NCBI RefSeq assembly: GCF_001425705.1
Contig: NZ_LMDC01000012.1
Coordinates: forward strand, 962,772-1,026,771
DNA from: Pelomonas sp. Root1217
GTDB taxonomy: Bacteria > Pseudomonadota > Gammaproteobacteria > Burkholderiales > Burkholderiaceae_C
Length of the DNA stretch: 64,000 bases
Direction of reading: 5' to 3'
This document shows, piece after piece, positions 58,160-64,000 of this stretch (the stretch's first letter is position 1; each line of letters opens with the position of its first letter). Both the position numbers and the translations under genes were made by a program. The notes beneath the pieces are model-generated. The model saw nothing but the letters and a program-made list of their open reading frames with translations, was not told where the DNA came from and did not search any database.

Positions 58160-59029
58160 ATGAACGGACGACTGCAAAGGATCTGGGTGTTGCTGCGGCT
58201 GGCCGTGGCGCTCGGCGTGGGTTGGCGCTTCGGCTGGGGCTGGGGGCTGCTGACGCTGGGCCTGCATGCGCTCATTCTGGCGGGGGGCTTCCTGCAATTG
58301 CGCTGGGTGAACCGGCCCGCACCGGCCTGGGGGCAACTGCTTCGCGCCTGGGCCCGAGAGGTCGTCGCCAGCGAACTGGCCTTCTCATGGCGCCAGCCCT
58401 GGCGTGAATGGGCCGAAGCGGACCATCTGCCGGCGGGCGCCGCGCAAGGCGTGTTGCTGGTGCACGGCTTTTCCTGCAATCGTGGCCGCTGGAATGGCTG
58501 GATGGAACGGCTGCGCGAGCAAGGCGTCGCTTTCGTTGCGCCTTCGCTGGAGCCGGCTTTCGGCAGCATCGATGCCTATGCCGACAAAATCGAGGCCGGC
58601 GTGCAACGGCTGAAGACACTGACAGGCCGCATGCCCATCTTGTGCGCGCACAGCATGGGCGGGCTGGCGCTGCGGGCCTGGTGGCGCCGCTTCGGCGCGG
58701 GGCATGAAGCGCCGCATGTCATCACGTTGGGATCGCCCCACCAGGGCACGCGCATGGCAGCGCTCGGTCTGGGCGTCAACACGCAGCAAATGCGCCTGGG
58801 CAACGCCTGGCTGGCCGCCCTGCCCGGGCTGCCGGACGTCGACTGCTTCTGGACGCCCTGCGACCAGATCGTCAACCCGGCCGAACGGGCCATCCTGGTC
58901 GGTGCGCGGGCGCACCGGCTGGATGGCGTTGGCCACATGGGCCTCGTCCATTCGGAAGAGGCCTGGCAGTGTCTTCAGACCGCCTTGGCTTCGTCCTTCG
59001 TGTCGGTCAGCACGCCGCGGCGGATCTGA
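58160..59029 (+). CDS. Alpha/beta hydrolase, membrane-anchored lipase-like
   Basis: A 289-residue hydrolase. Two hydrophobic helices at the N-terminus (about 8-50) anchor it. The oxyanion segment VLLVHGFSCNRG, nucleophile elbow AHSMGG, the acid Asp in WTPCDQIVNP and the final His in GVGHMGLVHS complete the triad. It resembles triacylglycerol lipase-like permease-associated esterases; substrate unknown. Its last 55 bases overlap the end of hpd on the other strand. Confidence 0.85.
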   Translation: MNGRLQRIWVLLRLAVALGVGWRFGWGWGLLTLGLHALILAGGFLQLRWVNRPAPAWGQLLRAWAREVVASELAFSWRQPWREWAEADHLPAGAAQGVLLVHGFSCNRGRWNGWMERLREQGVAFVAPSLEPAFGSIDAYADKIEAGVQRLKTLTGRMPILCAHSMGGLALRAWWRRFGAGHEAPHVITLGSPHQGTRMAALGLGVNTQQMRLGNAWLAALPGLPDVDCFWTPCDQIVNPAERAILVGARAHRLDGVGHMGLVHSEEAWQCLQTALASSFVSVSTPRRI

Positions 59030-60120
59030 TCCAGCTCGATGCTCTCGAACAGGGCCTTGAAGTTGCCCTCACCGAAACCCTCGTTGCCCTTGCGCTGGAT
59101 CAGCTCGAAGAAGATCGGCCCGATCACTTCCTTGGTGAAGATCTGCAGCAGCAGCTCGTTGTCCACGCCCAGGTGGGTGGCGCCGTCGATGAGGATGCGC
59201 AGGCGGCGCAGCTCGTCCACGTTCTCGCCATGGCCCGGCAGGCGCTTGTCGATCAGGTCGAAGTAGGTTTCGATGGTGTCCTGAAACTGCACGCCCGTGT
59301 TCTTCATGCCCTCGACCGTGCCGTAGATGTCGGTCGTGCCCAGCGCCACGTGCTGGATGCCTTCGCCGTGGTACAGGTCCAGGTACTCGGCGATCTGGCT
59401 CTTGTCGTCGCTGCTCTCGTTGATCGGGATGCGGATCTTGCCGCAGGGGCTGGTCATGGCCTTGCTCTTCAGGCCGGTCAGCTTGCCCTCGATGTCGAAG
59501 TAGCGCACCTCGCGGAAGTTGAAGAAGCGCTCGTAGAACTCCGACCATTCCTTCATGCGGCCGCGGAAGACGTTGTGCGTCAGGTGGTCGATCTCGGTCA
59601 GGCCGTGGCCCACCGGGTTGGGATCGACCGGCTTGCCCTGCGCGTCCAGCACGGGCACGAAGTCCACGTCGTAGATCGAGATGTTGCCGATGGCACCGGG
59701 TTGGGCGCCATGCTTGCCCTGCCAGCGGTCGACGAAATAGATCAGCGAGTCGCCGATGCCCTTGATGGCCGGGATGTTCAGCTCCATCGGCCCGGCCTTG
59801 TTGTCGAAACCCCAGGCGCCCAGTTCCAGCGCACGCTTGTAGGCGTGGCCGGCGTCCTGCACGCGCAAGGCGATGGCGCAGATCGACGGGCCGTGCAGGC
59901 GTGCGAAGCGCTGCGCGAACGAGTCGGTCTCGGCATTGATGATGAAGTTGACGCCGCCCTGCCGATACAGCGTCACGCTCTTGTGGCGGTGCTTGGCGAC
60001 GGCCTTGAAGCCCATGGTCTCGAACAGCTTGCCCAGGCCCGCCGGATCGGGCGCGGCGAACTCGATGAACTCGAAACCGTCGGTGCCCATCGGATTTTCC
60101 CAAGGAATGAACTTGCTCAT
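58975..60120 (-). CDS. hpd: 4-hydroxyphenylpyruvate dioxygenase
   Basis: A 381-residue non-haem iron enzyme turning 4-hydroxyphenylpyruvate into homogentisate in tyrosine breakdown. The iron ligands are H179 (EIDHLTH), H257 (GIQHVAL) and E339 (FFELIQRKG); two VOC modules and the family's C-terminal NFKALFESIELDQ are present. The start is ATG 60120 (MSKFIPWENPMG). A near-copy of these 12 codons lies 150 bases upstream with a hairpin element between. An Lrp-type gene is divergent, as often seen for hpd. Confidence 0.96.
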   Translation of the reverse strand: MSKFIPWENPMGTDGFEFIEFAAPDPAGLGKLFETMGFKAVAKHRHKSVTLYRQGGVNFIINAETDSFAQRFARLHGPSICAIALRVQDAGHAYKRALELGAWGFDNKAGPMELNIPAIKGIGDSLIYFVDRWQGKHGAQPGAIGNISIYDVDFVPVLDAQGKPVDPNPVGHGLTEIDHLTHNVFRGRMKEWSEFYERFFNFREVRYFDIEGKLTGLKSKAMTSPCGKIRIPINESSDDKSQIAEYLDLYHGEGIQHVALGTTDIYGTVEGMKNTGVQFQDTIETYFDLIDKRLPGHGENVDELRRLRILIDGATHLGVDNELLLQIFTKEVIGPIFFELIQRKGNEGFGEGNFKALFESIELDQIRRGVLTDTKDEAKAV

Positions 60121-60170
60121 GGATGGTCTTTCTTCGGTCAAACGGTTGTCTAAGGGAGAGGCACCCAGCC

Positions 60171-60237
60171 GGGGCCAGCGGCCCCCGTCCTTCGGCAGGC
60201 AGTGCGAGTCCACTGGACTCGCACTGTCCGGCCTCAG
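60171..60237 (+). repeat. Structured hairpin element, copy B
   Basis: Hairpin GGGGCC-AGC-GGCCCC (60171-60185), linker GTCCTTCGGCAGGCA (60187-60201), hairpin GTGCGAGTCC-ACT-GGACTCGCAC (60202-60224), tail TGTCCGGCCTCAG (60225-60237). Same plan, linker and tail as copy A at 55.45 kb; stems differ by compensatory changes. It lies between hpd and the duplicated hpd start, in the orientation opposite to hpd. Confidence 0.8.
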
Positions 60238-60272
60238 CCCATCGGGTTGTCCCAGGGGGTGAACTTGGCCAT
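60234..60272 (-). pseudogene. Duplicated hpd start (12 codons)
   Basis: MAKFTPWDNPMG followed by TGA, against MSKFIPWENPMG of the real gene: 9 of 12 residues identical and three conservative; 29 of 36 bases identical. GGAGACATTTC gives it a good ribosome site, better than that of hpd itself. The match ends exactly where the hairpin element begins (its tail supplies the TGA). It is either a translated leader peptide or a remnant of an older 5' end. Confidence 0.7.
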
Positions 60273-60328
60273 GAAATGTCTCCAGCGGCGTGATGCTTGA
60301 AAACGAAAATTCTGCGGCGCGGTTCGCG

Positions 60329-60381
60329 CAGGTTTCATGCAATCTTCGGCGCGGTGGCTCCAATCAACGCAGGAAACCTGC
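60329..60381. promoter_or_regulatory. Candidate Lrp operator between hpd and lrp-type gene
   Basis: CAGGTTTC (60329-60336) is repeated in inverted form as GAAACCTG (60373-60380), the latter within the palindrome GCAGG-AAA-CCTGC (60369-60381). Site spacing of about four helical turns suits an Lrp octamer or DNA loop. It lies just before the regulator's start and after the duplicated hpd start. Confidence 0.45.
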
Positions 60382-60393
60382 AAAATCAAGGAC

Positions 60394-60876
60394 ATGGAAG
60401 CCGCCATCGAGCTCGACGCCATCGACCGCCGCATCCTGCGGGCGCTGCAGGCCGACGGTCGCCTGACCTACGACGCGCTGGCCGGCGAGGCTGGGTTGTC
60501 GTCGTCCGCCGTGCTGCGCCGCGTGCGTCGCCTGGAGGAGGCGGGTGTCATCGCCGCCTATGTCGCCCTGGTGGCACCGGAGCGCATCGGCCTGGGCCTG
60601 ACGGCCTATATCAATGTCAGGCTGGAGAAGCAGACCGACAACCCGTTGCGCAACCCGCGCGACCTTTTCCGTGCCGCCGTGCAGACCTGGCCCGAGGTGG
60701 TCGAGTGCGCGGCGCTGACGGGTGAAATGGACTATCTGCTGCGTGTGCTCGTGCAGGACATGCAGCACTACGCCCGCTTCATCAGCGACACGCTGCTGAT
60801 GCACCCCAGCGTGCAGGACTGCAAGACCAGCTTCGTGCTGGAGCGGCTGAAGAACACGACCGCCGTGCCGGTATAG
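60394..60876 (+). CDS. Lrp/AsnC-family regulator
   Basis: A 160-residue regulator: helix-turn-helix about 8-55 (LDAIDRRILRALQADGRLTYDALAGEAGLSSSAVLRRVRRLEEAGVI) and RAM ligand domain about 70-150 (CAALTGEMDYLLRVLVQDMQHYARFI). Divergent from hpd, so control of tyrosine breakdown is likely but inferred. ATG 60394 is preferred over ATG 60337 because the operator-like palindrome lies between them. Confidence 0.93.
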   Translation: MEAAIELDAIDRRILRALQADGRLTYDALAGEAGLSSSAVLRRVRRLEEAGVIAAYVALVAPERIGLGLTAYINVRLEKQTDNPLRNPRDLFRAAVQTWPEVVECAALTGEMDYLLRVLVQDMQHYARFISDTLLMHPSVQDCKTSFVLERLKNTTAVPV

Positions 60877-60916
60877 GGCATTGAACCCGGGCGGCGGCCG
60901 GTGGCACTCACCGGCC

Positions 60917-61555
60917 ATGGCAGCCCGCCGCCGTCCACTCGCTCAAGCCTCGGTGCCCGATGCCGCCGAGCTGCTCGCCTGGCTGCCCCGGCTGCGCCGC
61001 TATGCGCGCATGCTGCGGCGCAACCGCGAGGACGCCGACGATCTCGTGCAGGACACGCTGGAGCGCGCCTGGACACGCGCCGAGCTATGGTCTGACGTGG
61101 GTGACATGCGCACCTGGCTGTTCAGCATCATGCACAACCTGCACGTCGACGCGCTGCGCCGTGGCCGGCTGGACACGGTTGACCTGGACGAACTGACCCC
61201 CGAGGTGCCCGTCGCCGCGAGCCAGTGCGAGGCGCTGGCCATGCGCGACCTCGATGCGGCGCTGGCCACGTTGCCGGCCGAACAGCGCGAGGTGCTGCTG
61301 CTCGTCGGGCTCGAGGGCATGGCCTATGCCGAGGTGGCGCAGGCGCTGACCATTCCGATCGGCACCGTGATGTCCCGCCTGTCCCGCGGTCGCGAGCGGC
61401 TGCGCGCGGCCCTCGACGGCGACATTGGCCGCGCGCGCCCTGCTGAGCTGATCCGTGTCAGAGACGTCGCGCCGCGCCGCGCCGCGCCGGCCTGGCCCAG
61501 CGATGCCTATCTCGCGCGGTTCTCCCCTCGCCGCGCCGCCACCCTGAACTTCTAG
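60917..61555 (+). CDS. ECF-type RNA polymerase sigma factor
   Basis: A 212-residue sigma-70 family protein. Region 2 is ELLAWLPRLRRYARMLRRNREDADDLVQDTLERAW and ...TWLFSIMHNLHVD; region 4 is LPAEQREVLLLVGLEGMAYAEVAQALTIPIGTVMSRLSRGRERLR. A ~35-residue Arg/Pro/Ala-rich tail follows. No anti-sigma gene is adjacent, so the control is unknown. The start is uncertain (ATG 60917; a TTG at 60881 is possible). Confidence 0.88.
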   Translation: MAARRRPLAQASVPDAAELLAWLPRLRRYARMLRRNREDADDLVQDTLERAWTRAELWSDVGDMRTWLFSIMHNLHVDALRRGRLDTVDLDELTPEVPVAASQCEALAMRDLDAALATLPAEQREVLLLVGLEGMAYAEVAQALTIPIGTVMSRLSRGRERLRAALDGDIGRARPAELIRVRDVAPRRAAPAWPSDAYLARFSPRRAATLNF

Positions 61556-61649
61556 GGAGGCGGGGAATTCGCCGGTCGCCGCCGCCGTCCATCCAAAGGC
61601 GGGCCTGCATGGCCCTCTCACCTTTCACGTTCAGCCACAGGAGTTCCGC

Positions 61650-62288
61650 ATGCGTTTTCTCGTTTCTGCCTCCACCACCCTCGCGCTGCTCGGCCTGCCG
61701 CTGGCCAGCCACGCCCTGGACGGCATCACCGATCTGCAAGGCGATTTCCTTGCCACCTTCGCCGGCAGCAGCAGCAGCCATGACCTGGACGTGCTCGCCG
61801 CCAGCGTCTTCTACAACCCGTCCACCGACCTCTTCACGTTGACCGCGACGCTGGACGGCGCAGTCGGCAGCACTGCGACGGGTTTCTATGTCTGGGGCGT
61901 CAACCGCGGCGCCGGCACAGCGGGCTTCGCCAGCCTGGGGATCAACGGCGTGCGGTTTGACCGCGTAATCATCCTGCGCCCCGACCTCACGGGCAGCATC
62001 GGTGGCGTCGGCGCCTTGCCGGCTGGTTCGGTGACCGTCAGTGGCAACGTCATCACCGGCACGGTCAGCGGCAGCCTGCTGCCGAGCACCGGCTTCAACA
62101 AGATGGACTACACCTTCAACCTGTGGCCGCGTGACGGCGCCTTCGCCGGCACTGCCGCCATCTCGGACTTCGCGCCCAACAACGCCAACTTCACCGCAAC
62201 GCCGGTGCCTGAGCCCGGCACCGCGGTGCTGGGCGCGCTGGGCCTGGCCGGCCTGCTGGCCTGGCGCCGGCGTCAGTCGAATTCGTGA
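61650..62288 (+). CDS. PEP-CTERM sorting-domain protein
   Basis: A 212-residue exported protein: signal peptide 1-22 (LLGLPLASHA), a beta-rich Gly/Ser/Thr body, and the C-terminal PEP-CTERM signal VPEPGTAVLGALGLAGLLAWRRRQ, which is cut by exosortase and marks exopolysaccharide-associated proteins. The body is unrecognised. AGGAG stands seven bases before the ATG. It follows the sigma gene by 94 bases and overlaps the HDOD gene's end by 16. Confidence 0.88.
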   Translation: MRFLVSASTTLALLGLPLASHALDGITDLQGDFLATFAGSSSSHDLDVLAASVFYNPSTDLFTLTATLDGAVGSTATGFYVWGVNRGAGTAGFASLGINGVRFDRVIILRPDLTGSIGGVGALPAGSVTVSGNVITGTVSGSLLPSTGFNKMDYTFNLWPRDGAFAGTAAISDFAPNNANFTATPVPEPGTAVLGALGLAGLLAWRRRQSNS

Positions 62289-63115
62289 AGCAGCTTGAGG
62301 GTGTGGGCTTCGCTGAGGTTGAGCAACTCGGCGATGTCGTGCAGATCGTCCGGCACGCCGGCGTCGTCCCAGCCGCGCGCGGTGTGGCGCGCCAGGCGCA
62401 CGGCCAGCTGCACGCAGCGCACCTGCGGGTCGCGTTCATGCTGGGTGCCGGTGATGCGCGTCAGCAGGTCGGGCAGCTGCCAGCGCCGCATCAGCGCCTG
62501 CTCCAGGTCGGCCAGCTCGATGCCCAGCACCTGGCGCTGGGCGGCGGCGCTGCGCAGATGCCGGTCGGCTTCCTGCAGCGCGGCGATTTGAAGCGCCAGC
62601 GCAGGCGCGTGCACCCACAGCAACATCTCGGCAAAGTCGTGCAGCAGCGCGGCGCTGTGGATGACGGCGGCGTCGGGGTCGGCGCGGTGGGCCGCAAAGC
62701 CGAGCGCAAAGCGTGAGGCGCGTTCGGCGCGCTGCATGACGCGTGAGAGACCGAGCAGGGCCTCCTCGTTGTGGGCCATCACGGTCTCCAGCGTCGGCTG
62801 CGGGCCGAAGTCGCGGAAGAAGGGCGTGATGCCCATCAGCACCAGCGCCGCCGTGACCGTCTCGGGGGCGGCCCGAAAGCTGGCGCTGTGGCGGCGCTTC
62901 AGCTCGTTGGCGTGGGCCAGTACCTTGAGCGTCATCAGCGGGTCGGTGGCGATCATCTCGCCCAGGCTGTGGGCGTCGACGTCGTCCTCGGTCGCACGCA
63001 TATGCTCCAGCGATTCGGCTGTCTCGGCCAGCACGGGGATCTCTGCGCGCGCAAAGGCGTCGACCCAGCTGTCGAGCGAGGGCAACGGGGCGGTCAGGCA
63101 CAGTCGGTCGGACAT
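62273..63115 (-). CDS. HDOD-domain protein
   Basis: A 280-residue soluble protein with an HDOD domain (about 15-240), a catalytically dead HD-like helical fold used in signalling: IPVLAETAESLEHM, MIATDPLMTLKVLAHAN, AAPETVTAALVLMGITPFF, SAALLHDFAEMLLW. Usually linked to two-component and cyclic di-GMP systems. No partner is adjacent. A hairpin (GGGGCCGCCT/AGGCGGCCCC, 63138-63166) lies just before its start. Confidence 0.85.
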   Translation of the reverse strand: MSDRLCLTAPLPSLDSWVDAFARAEIPVLAETAESLEHMRATEDDVDAHSLGEMIATDPLMTLKVLAHANELKRRHSASFRAAPETVTAALVLMGITPFFRDFGPQPTLETVMAHNEEALLGLSRVMQRAERASRFALGFAAHRADPDAAVIHSAALLHDFAEMLLWVHAPALALQIAALQEADRHLRSAAAQRQVLGIELADLEQALMRRWQLPDLLTRITGTQHERDPQVRCVQLAVRLARHTARGWDDAGVPDDLHDIAELLNLSEAHTLKLLHEFD

Positions 63116-63181
63116 GCTTGCGATGCTAGGCCCGGGCGGGGCCGCCTGCTCGTCGGAGGCGGCCCCGTTTTGCGGCTCAGT

Positions 63182-63418
63182 TCACAGCCTGCGCACGCCT
63201 TCCAGCTGGGCGGTCAGTTGGCCGTCGACGTAGAGCGCCCCTTCGGGCGCGCCGGCTTCGGCGTAGAACTCCAGATGGTTGCGGGCACGGCGCCGGCGGT
63301 AGGCCGGCGAGAACACCAACCGGATGGCGCGGGCCGCGCGCTTGACGCGTGTCCAGCGGCGGGCCCAGGCGGCGTGGGTTTCGGCGGCATCAGGGCCGCT
63401 CAACTCGATCAATCTCAT
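63182..63418 (-). CDS. Small hypothetical protein
   Basis: A 78-residue basic protein (MRLIELSGPDAAETHAAWARRWTRVKRAARAIRLVFSPAYRRRRARNH...) without signal or membrane segment. GGAGA five bases before ATG 63418 supports this start. No family recognised. The C-terminal half (LEFYAEAGAPEGALYVDGQLTAQLEG) is beta-like. Confidence 0.6.
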   Translation of the reverse strand: MRLIELSGPDAAETHAAWARRWTRVKRAARAIRLVFSPAYRRRRARNHLEFYAEAGAPEGALYVDGQLTAQLEGVRRL

Positions 63419-63493
63419 GAGGGTCTCCTTGGCGCCGGGCCGGCCCTCATGACATGGATCGGTCATGGCTGAGGGGCAGGCGGCGCGCTGTTG

Positions 63494-63685
63494 TCAGGGG
63501 CTGTCGTCGGGGAAGCGGTCGCGCAGCAGGCGTCGCAATTCGAGGCGGGCTTGCTGGCGCTGGGCATGGGCGTCGTGCGCGCTTCGGTGGGCGCCGGCCT
63601 GGCGTTGCATGGCCGGTGCCACCAGCGGATTGCGCGGTTTTAGCGCTTTGATCTGCAGGGGACGCGGGGAGGTGAATTGGGGCAT
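63494..63685 (-). CDS. Small hypothetical protein
   Basis: A 63-residue basic protein, MPQFTSPRPLQIKALKPRNPLVAP... ending ARLELRRLLRDRFPDDSP, with a predicted C-terminal amphipathic helix. GGAG lies six bases before ATG 63685; the frame stays open to 63877, but the upstream part is compositionally poor. No family recognised. Next to another small basic protein on the same strand. Confidence 0.5.
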   Translation of the reverse strand: MPQFTSPRPLQIKALKPRNPLVAPAMQRQAGAHRSAHDAHAQRQQARLELRRLLRDRFPDDSP

Positions 63686-63868
63686 GGCGTGCTCCGGTTG
63701 GGGCCGCACGTGGGCGGCGGGCAATGCGGCGGCTCGGCCCAGGGTGGCGCCAGCGTTTGCATGGATAAGTTGGAGGCCCGGGGCTTGCGCTCGAGGCAAG
63801 CGGGCCGGGCGGTCAGAGGGCTTGGGTGTGCGACCTCGCTGTGGCGGGAGAACTGCAACACGCCACAA

Positions 63869-63906
63869 CTTGCGCAAATGATAAACAAACGTTGCTCTTG
63901 CGCAAG
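63869..63906. promoter_or_regulatory. Paired TTGCGCAA sites before the last gene
   Basis: CTTGCGCAA (63869-63877) and CTTGCGCAAG (63897-63906) are palindromic and 28 bases apart, in an A+T-rich patch (ATGATAAACAAAC) that stands out from its surroundings and ends 34 bases before the ATG at 63940. They look like binding sites of a dimeric regulator. Confidence 0.45.
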
Positions 63907-63939
63907 CGGTTTTTATCCAACACCCCTAACCTTGAGGAG

Positions 63940-64000
63940 ATGGGCCGTTCAATGACGGATGCGGCTAAGAATCAGCGCTTCTTGGATTTCAGCGGCGCCA
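63940..64000 (+). CDS. Start of an unidentified gene
   Basis: Only about 20 codons are in the window: MGRSMTDAAKNQRFLDFSGA, cut off by the edge. TTGAGGAG directly precedes ATG 63940 with little space, so ATG 63952 (MTDAAKNQRF) with GAGGAG 12-17 bases upstream is also possible. Too short to name. The paired palindromes upstream suggest it is regulated. Confidence 0.5.
   Translation, partial: MGRSMTDAAKNQRFLDFSGA

Noticed and set aside
58975-60363. An N-terminally longer hpd starting at 60363
   Set aside because: The extra 81 residues translate the hairpin element and leader in an arbitrary frame; family alignment starts at MSKFIPWENPMG.
63138-63166. GGGGCCGCCT/AGGCGGCCCC hairpin as a terminator
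   Set aside because: The short T-run is on the plus strand, but both neighbours are on the minus strand, so there is no transcript for it to end; recorded only as a hairpin.

Overview
The window is about 68-70 % GC, densely packed, and reads as one contiguous piece of a chromosome from a Burkholderiales bacterium, most likely of the Roseateles/Mitsuaria/Rubrivivax type. This rests on the bacterioferritin/Bfd pair, the DUF1854 cyanophycin-associated protein, the FFLEELY-motif protein, a PEP-CTERM protein, the leucine/isovalerate gene set with a TetR regulator, and many short 'TAGAAT/TAAAAT' -10 boxes just in front of start codons. I see no rRNA, tRNA, CRISPR array, transposase or phage gene. 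Genus is inference; no marker gene was compared.

Layout. 1-2.1 kb: the end of a RidA-like gene, DUF1854, divergent bfr/bfd around a Fur-box-like site, and a cold-shock gene. 2.1-8.8 kb: YgiQ-type radical SAM protein, a REC-DUF3369-GGDEF(degenerate)-EAL protein, a phosphofructokinase with pyrophosphate-type residues and a periplasmic solute-binding protein. 8.8-14.4 kb: secreted/lipoprotein genes, a VOC protein and a BlaI-BlaR1-like regulator/M56 peptidase pair behind a clear operator. 14.4-27.5 kb: a run of minus-strand genes mixing leucine catabolism (mccB, liuC-like, mccA, mvaB) with biotin synthesis (bioA-F-D-B). Biotin is the cofactor of methylcrotonyl-CoA carboxylase, so cofactor supply and use sit together; a VapBC pair lies inside the run and a divergent TetR regulator (LiuQ-like) stands at its head. 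28.4-36 kb: a FecR/LysM protein coupled to a CHASE2 hybrid kinase, then a TonB receptor. 36-43 kb: a two-subunit molybdenum hydroxylase, a copper-chaperone-like protein, FMN reductase, pirin, an ATPase/STAS-like regulator, class II fructose-bisphosphate aldolase and a gamma-glutamylcyclotransferase-like protein. 43-48.7 kb: a large hybrid kinase whose N-terminus matches the plant/cyanobacterial ethylene-binding domain, its response regulator, purC and a helical-repeat protein. 48.8-55.4 kb: Ser/Thr kinase, YbbN-type thioredoxin, purE-purK, a Sua5-type protein and an SGNH-fold lipoprotein lacking its catalytic residues. 55.6-64 kb: fadD, the FFLEELY protein, a hydrolase, 4-hydroxyphenylpyruvate dioxygenase with a divergent Lrp regulator, an ECF sigma factor, a PEP-CTERM protein, an HDOD protein, two small unknowns and the first codons of a further gene.

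The most unusual signal is not a protein. Several gaps hold arrays of near-perfect hairpins, most with three-base loops. Two of them (55.45 kb and 60.2 kb) share conserved linkers while the outer stem bases differ in a compensatory way. At two genes (mccA and hpd) the hairpin element lies between the true gene start and a second, upstream copy of that gene's first 11-12 codons, which has a good ribosome-binding site and then runs off into the element. A weaker third case precedes the Ser/Thr kinase gene. This looks like a repeated structural event, or a translated leader, at gene 5' ends.
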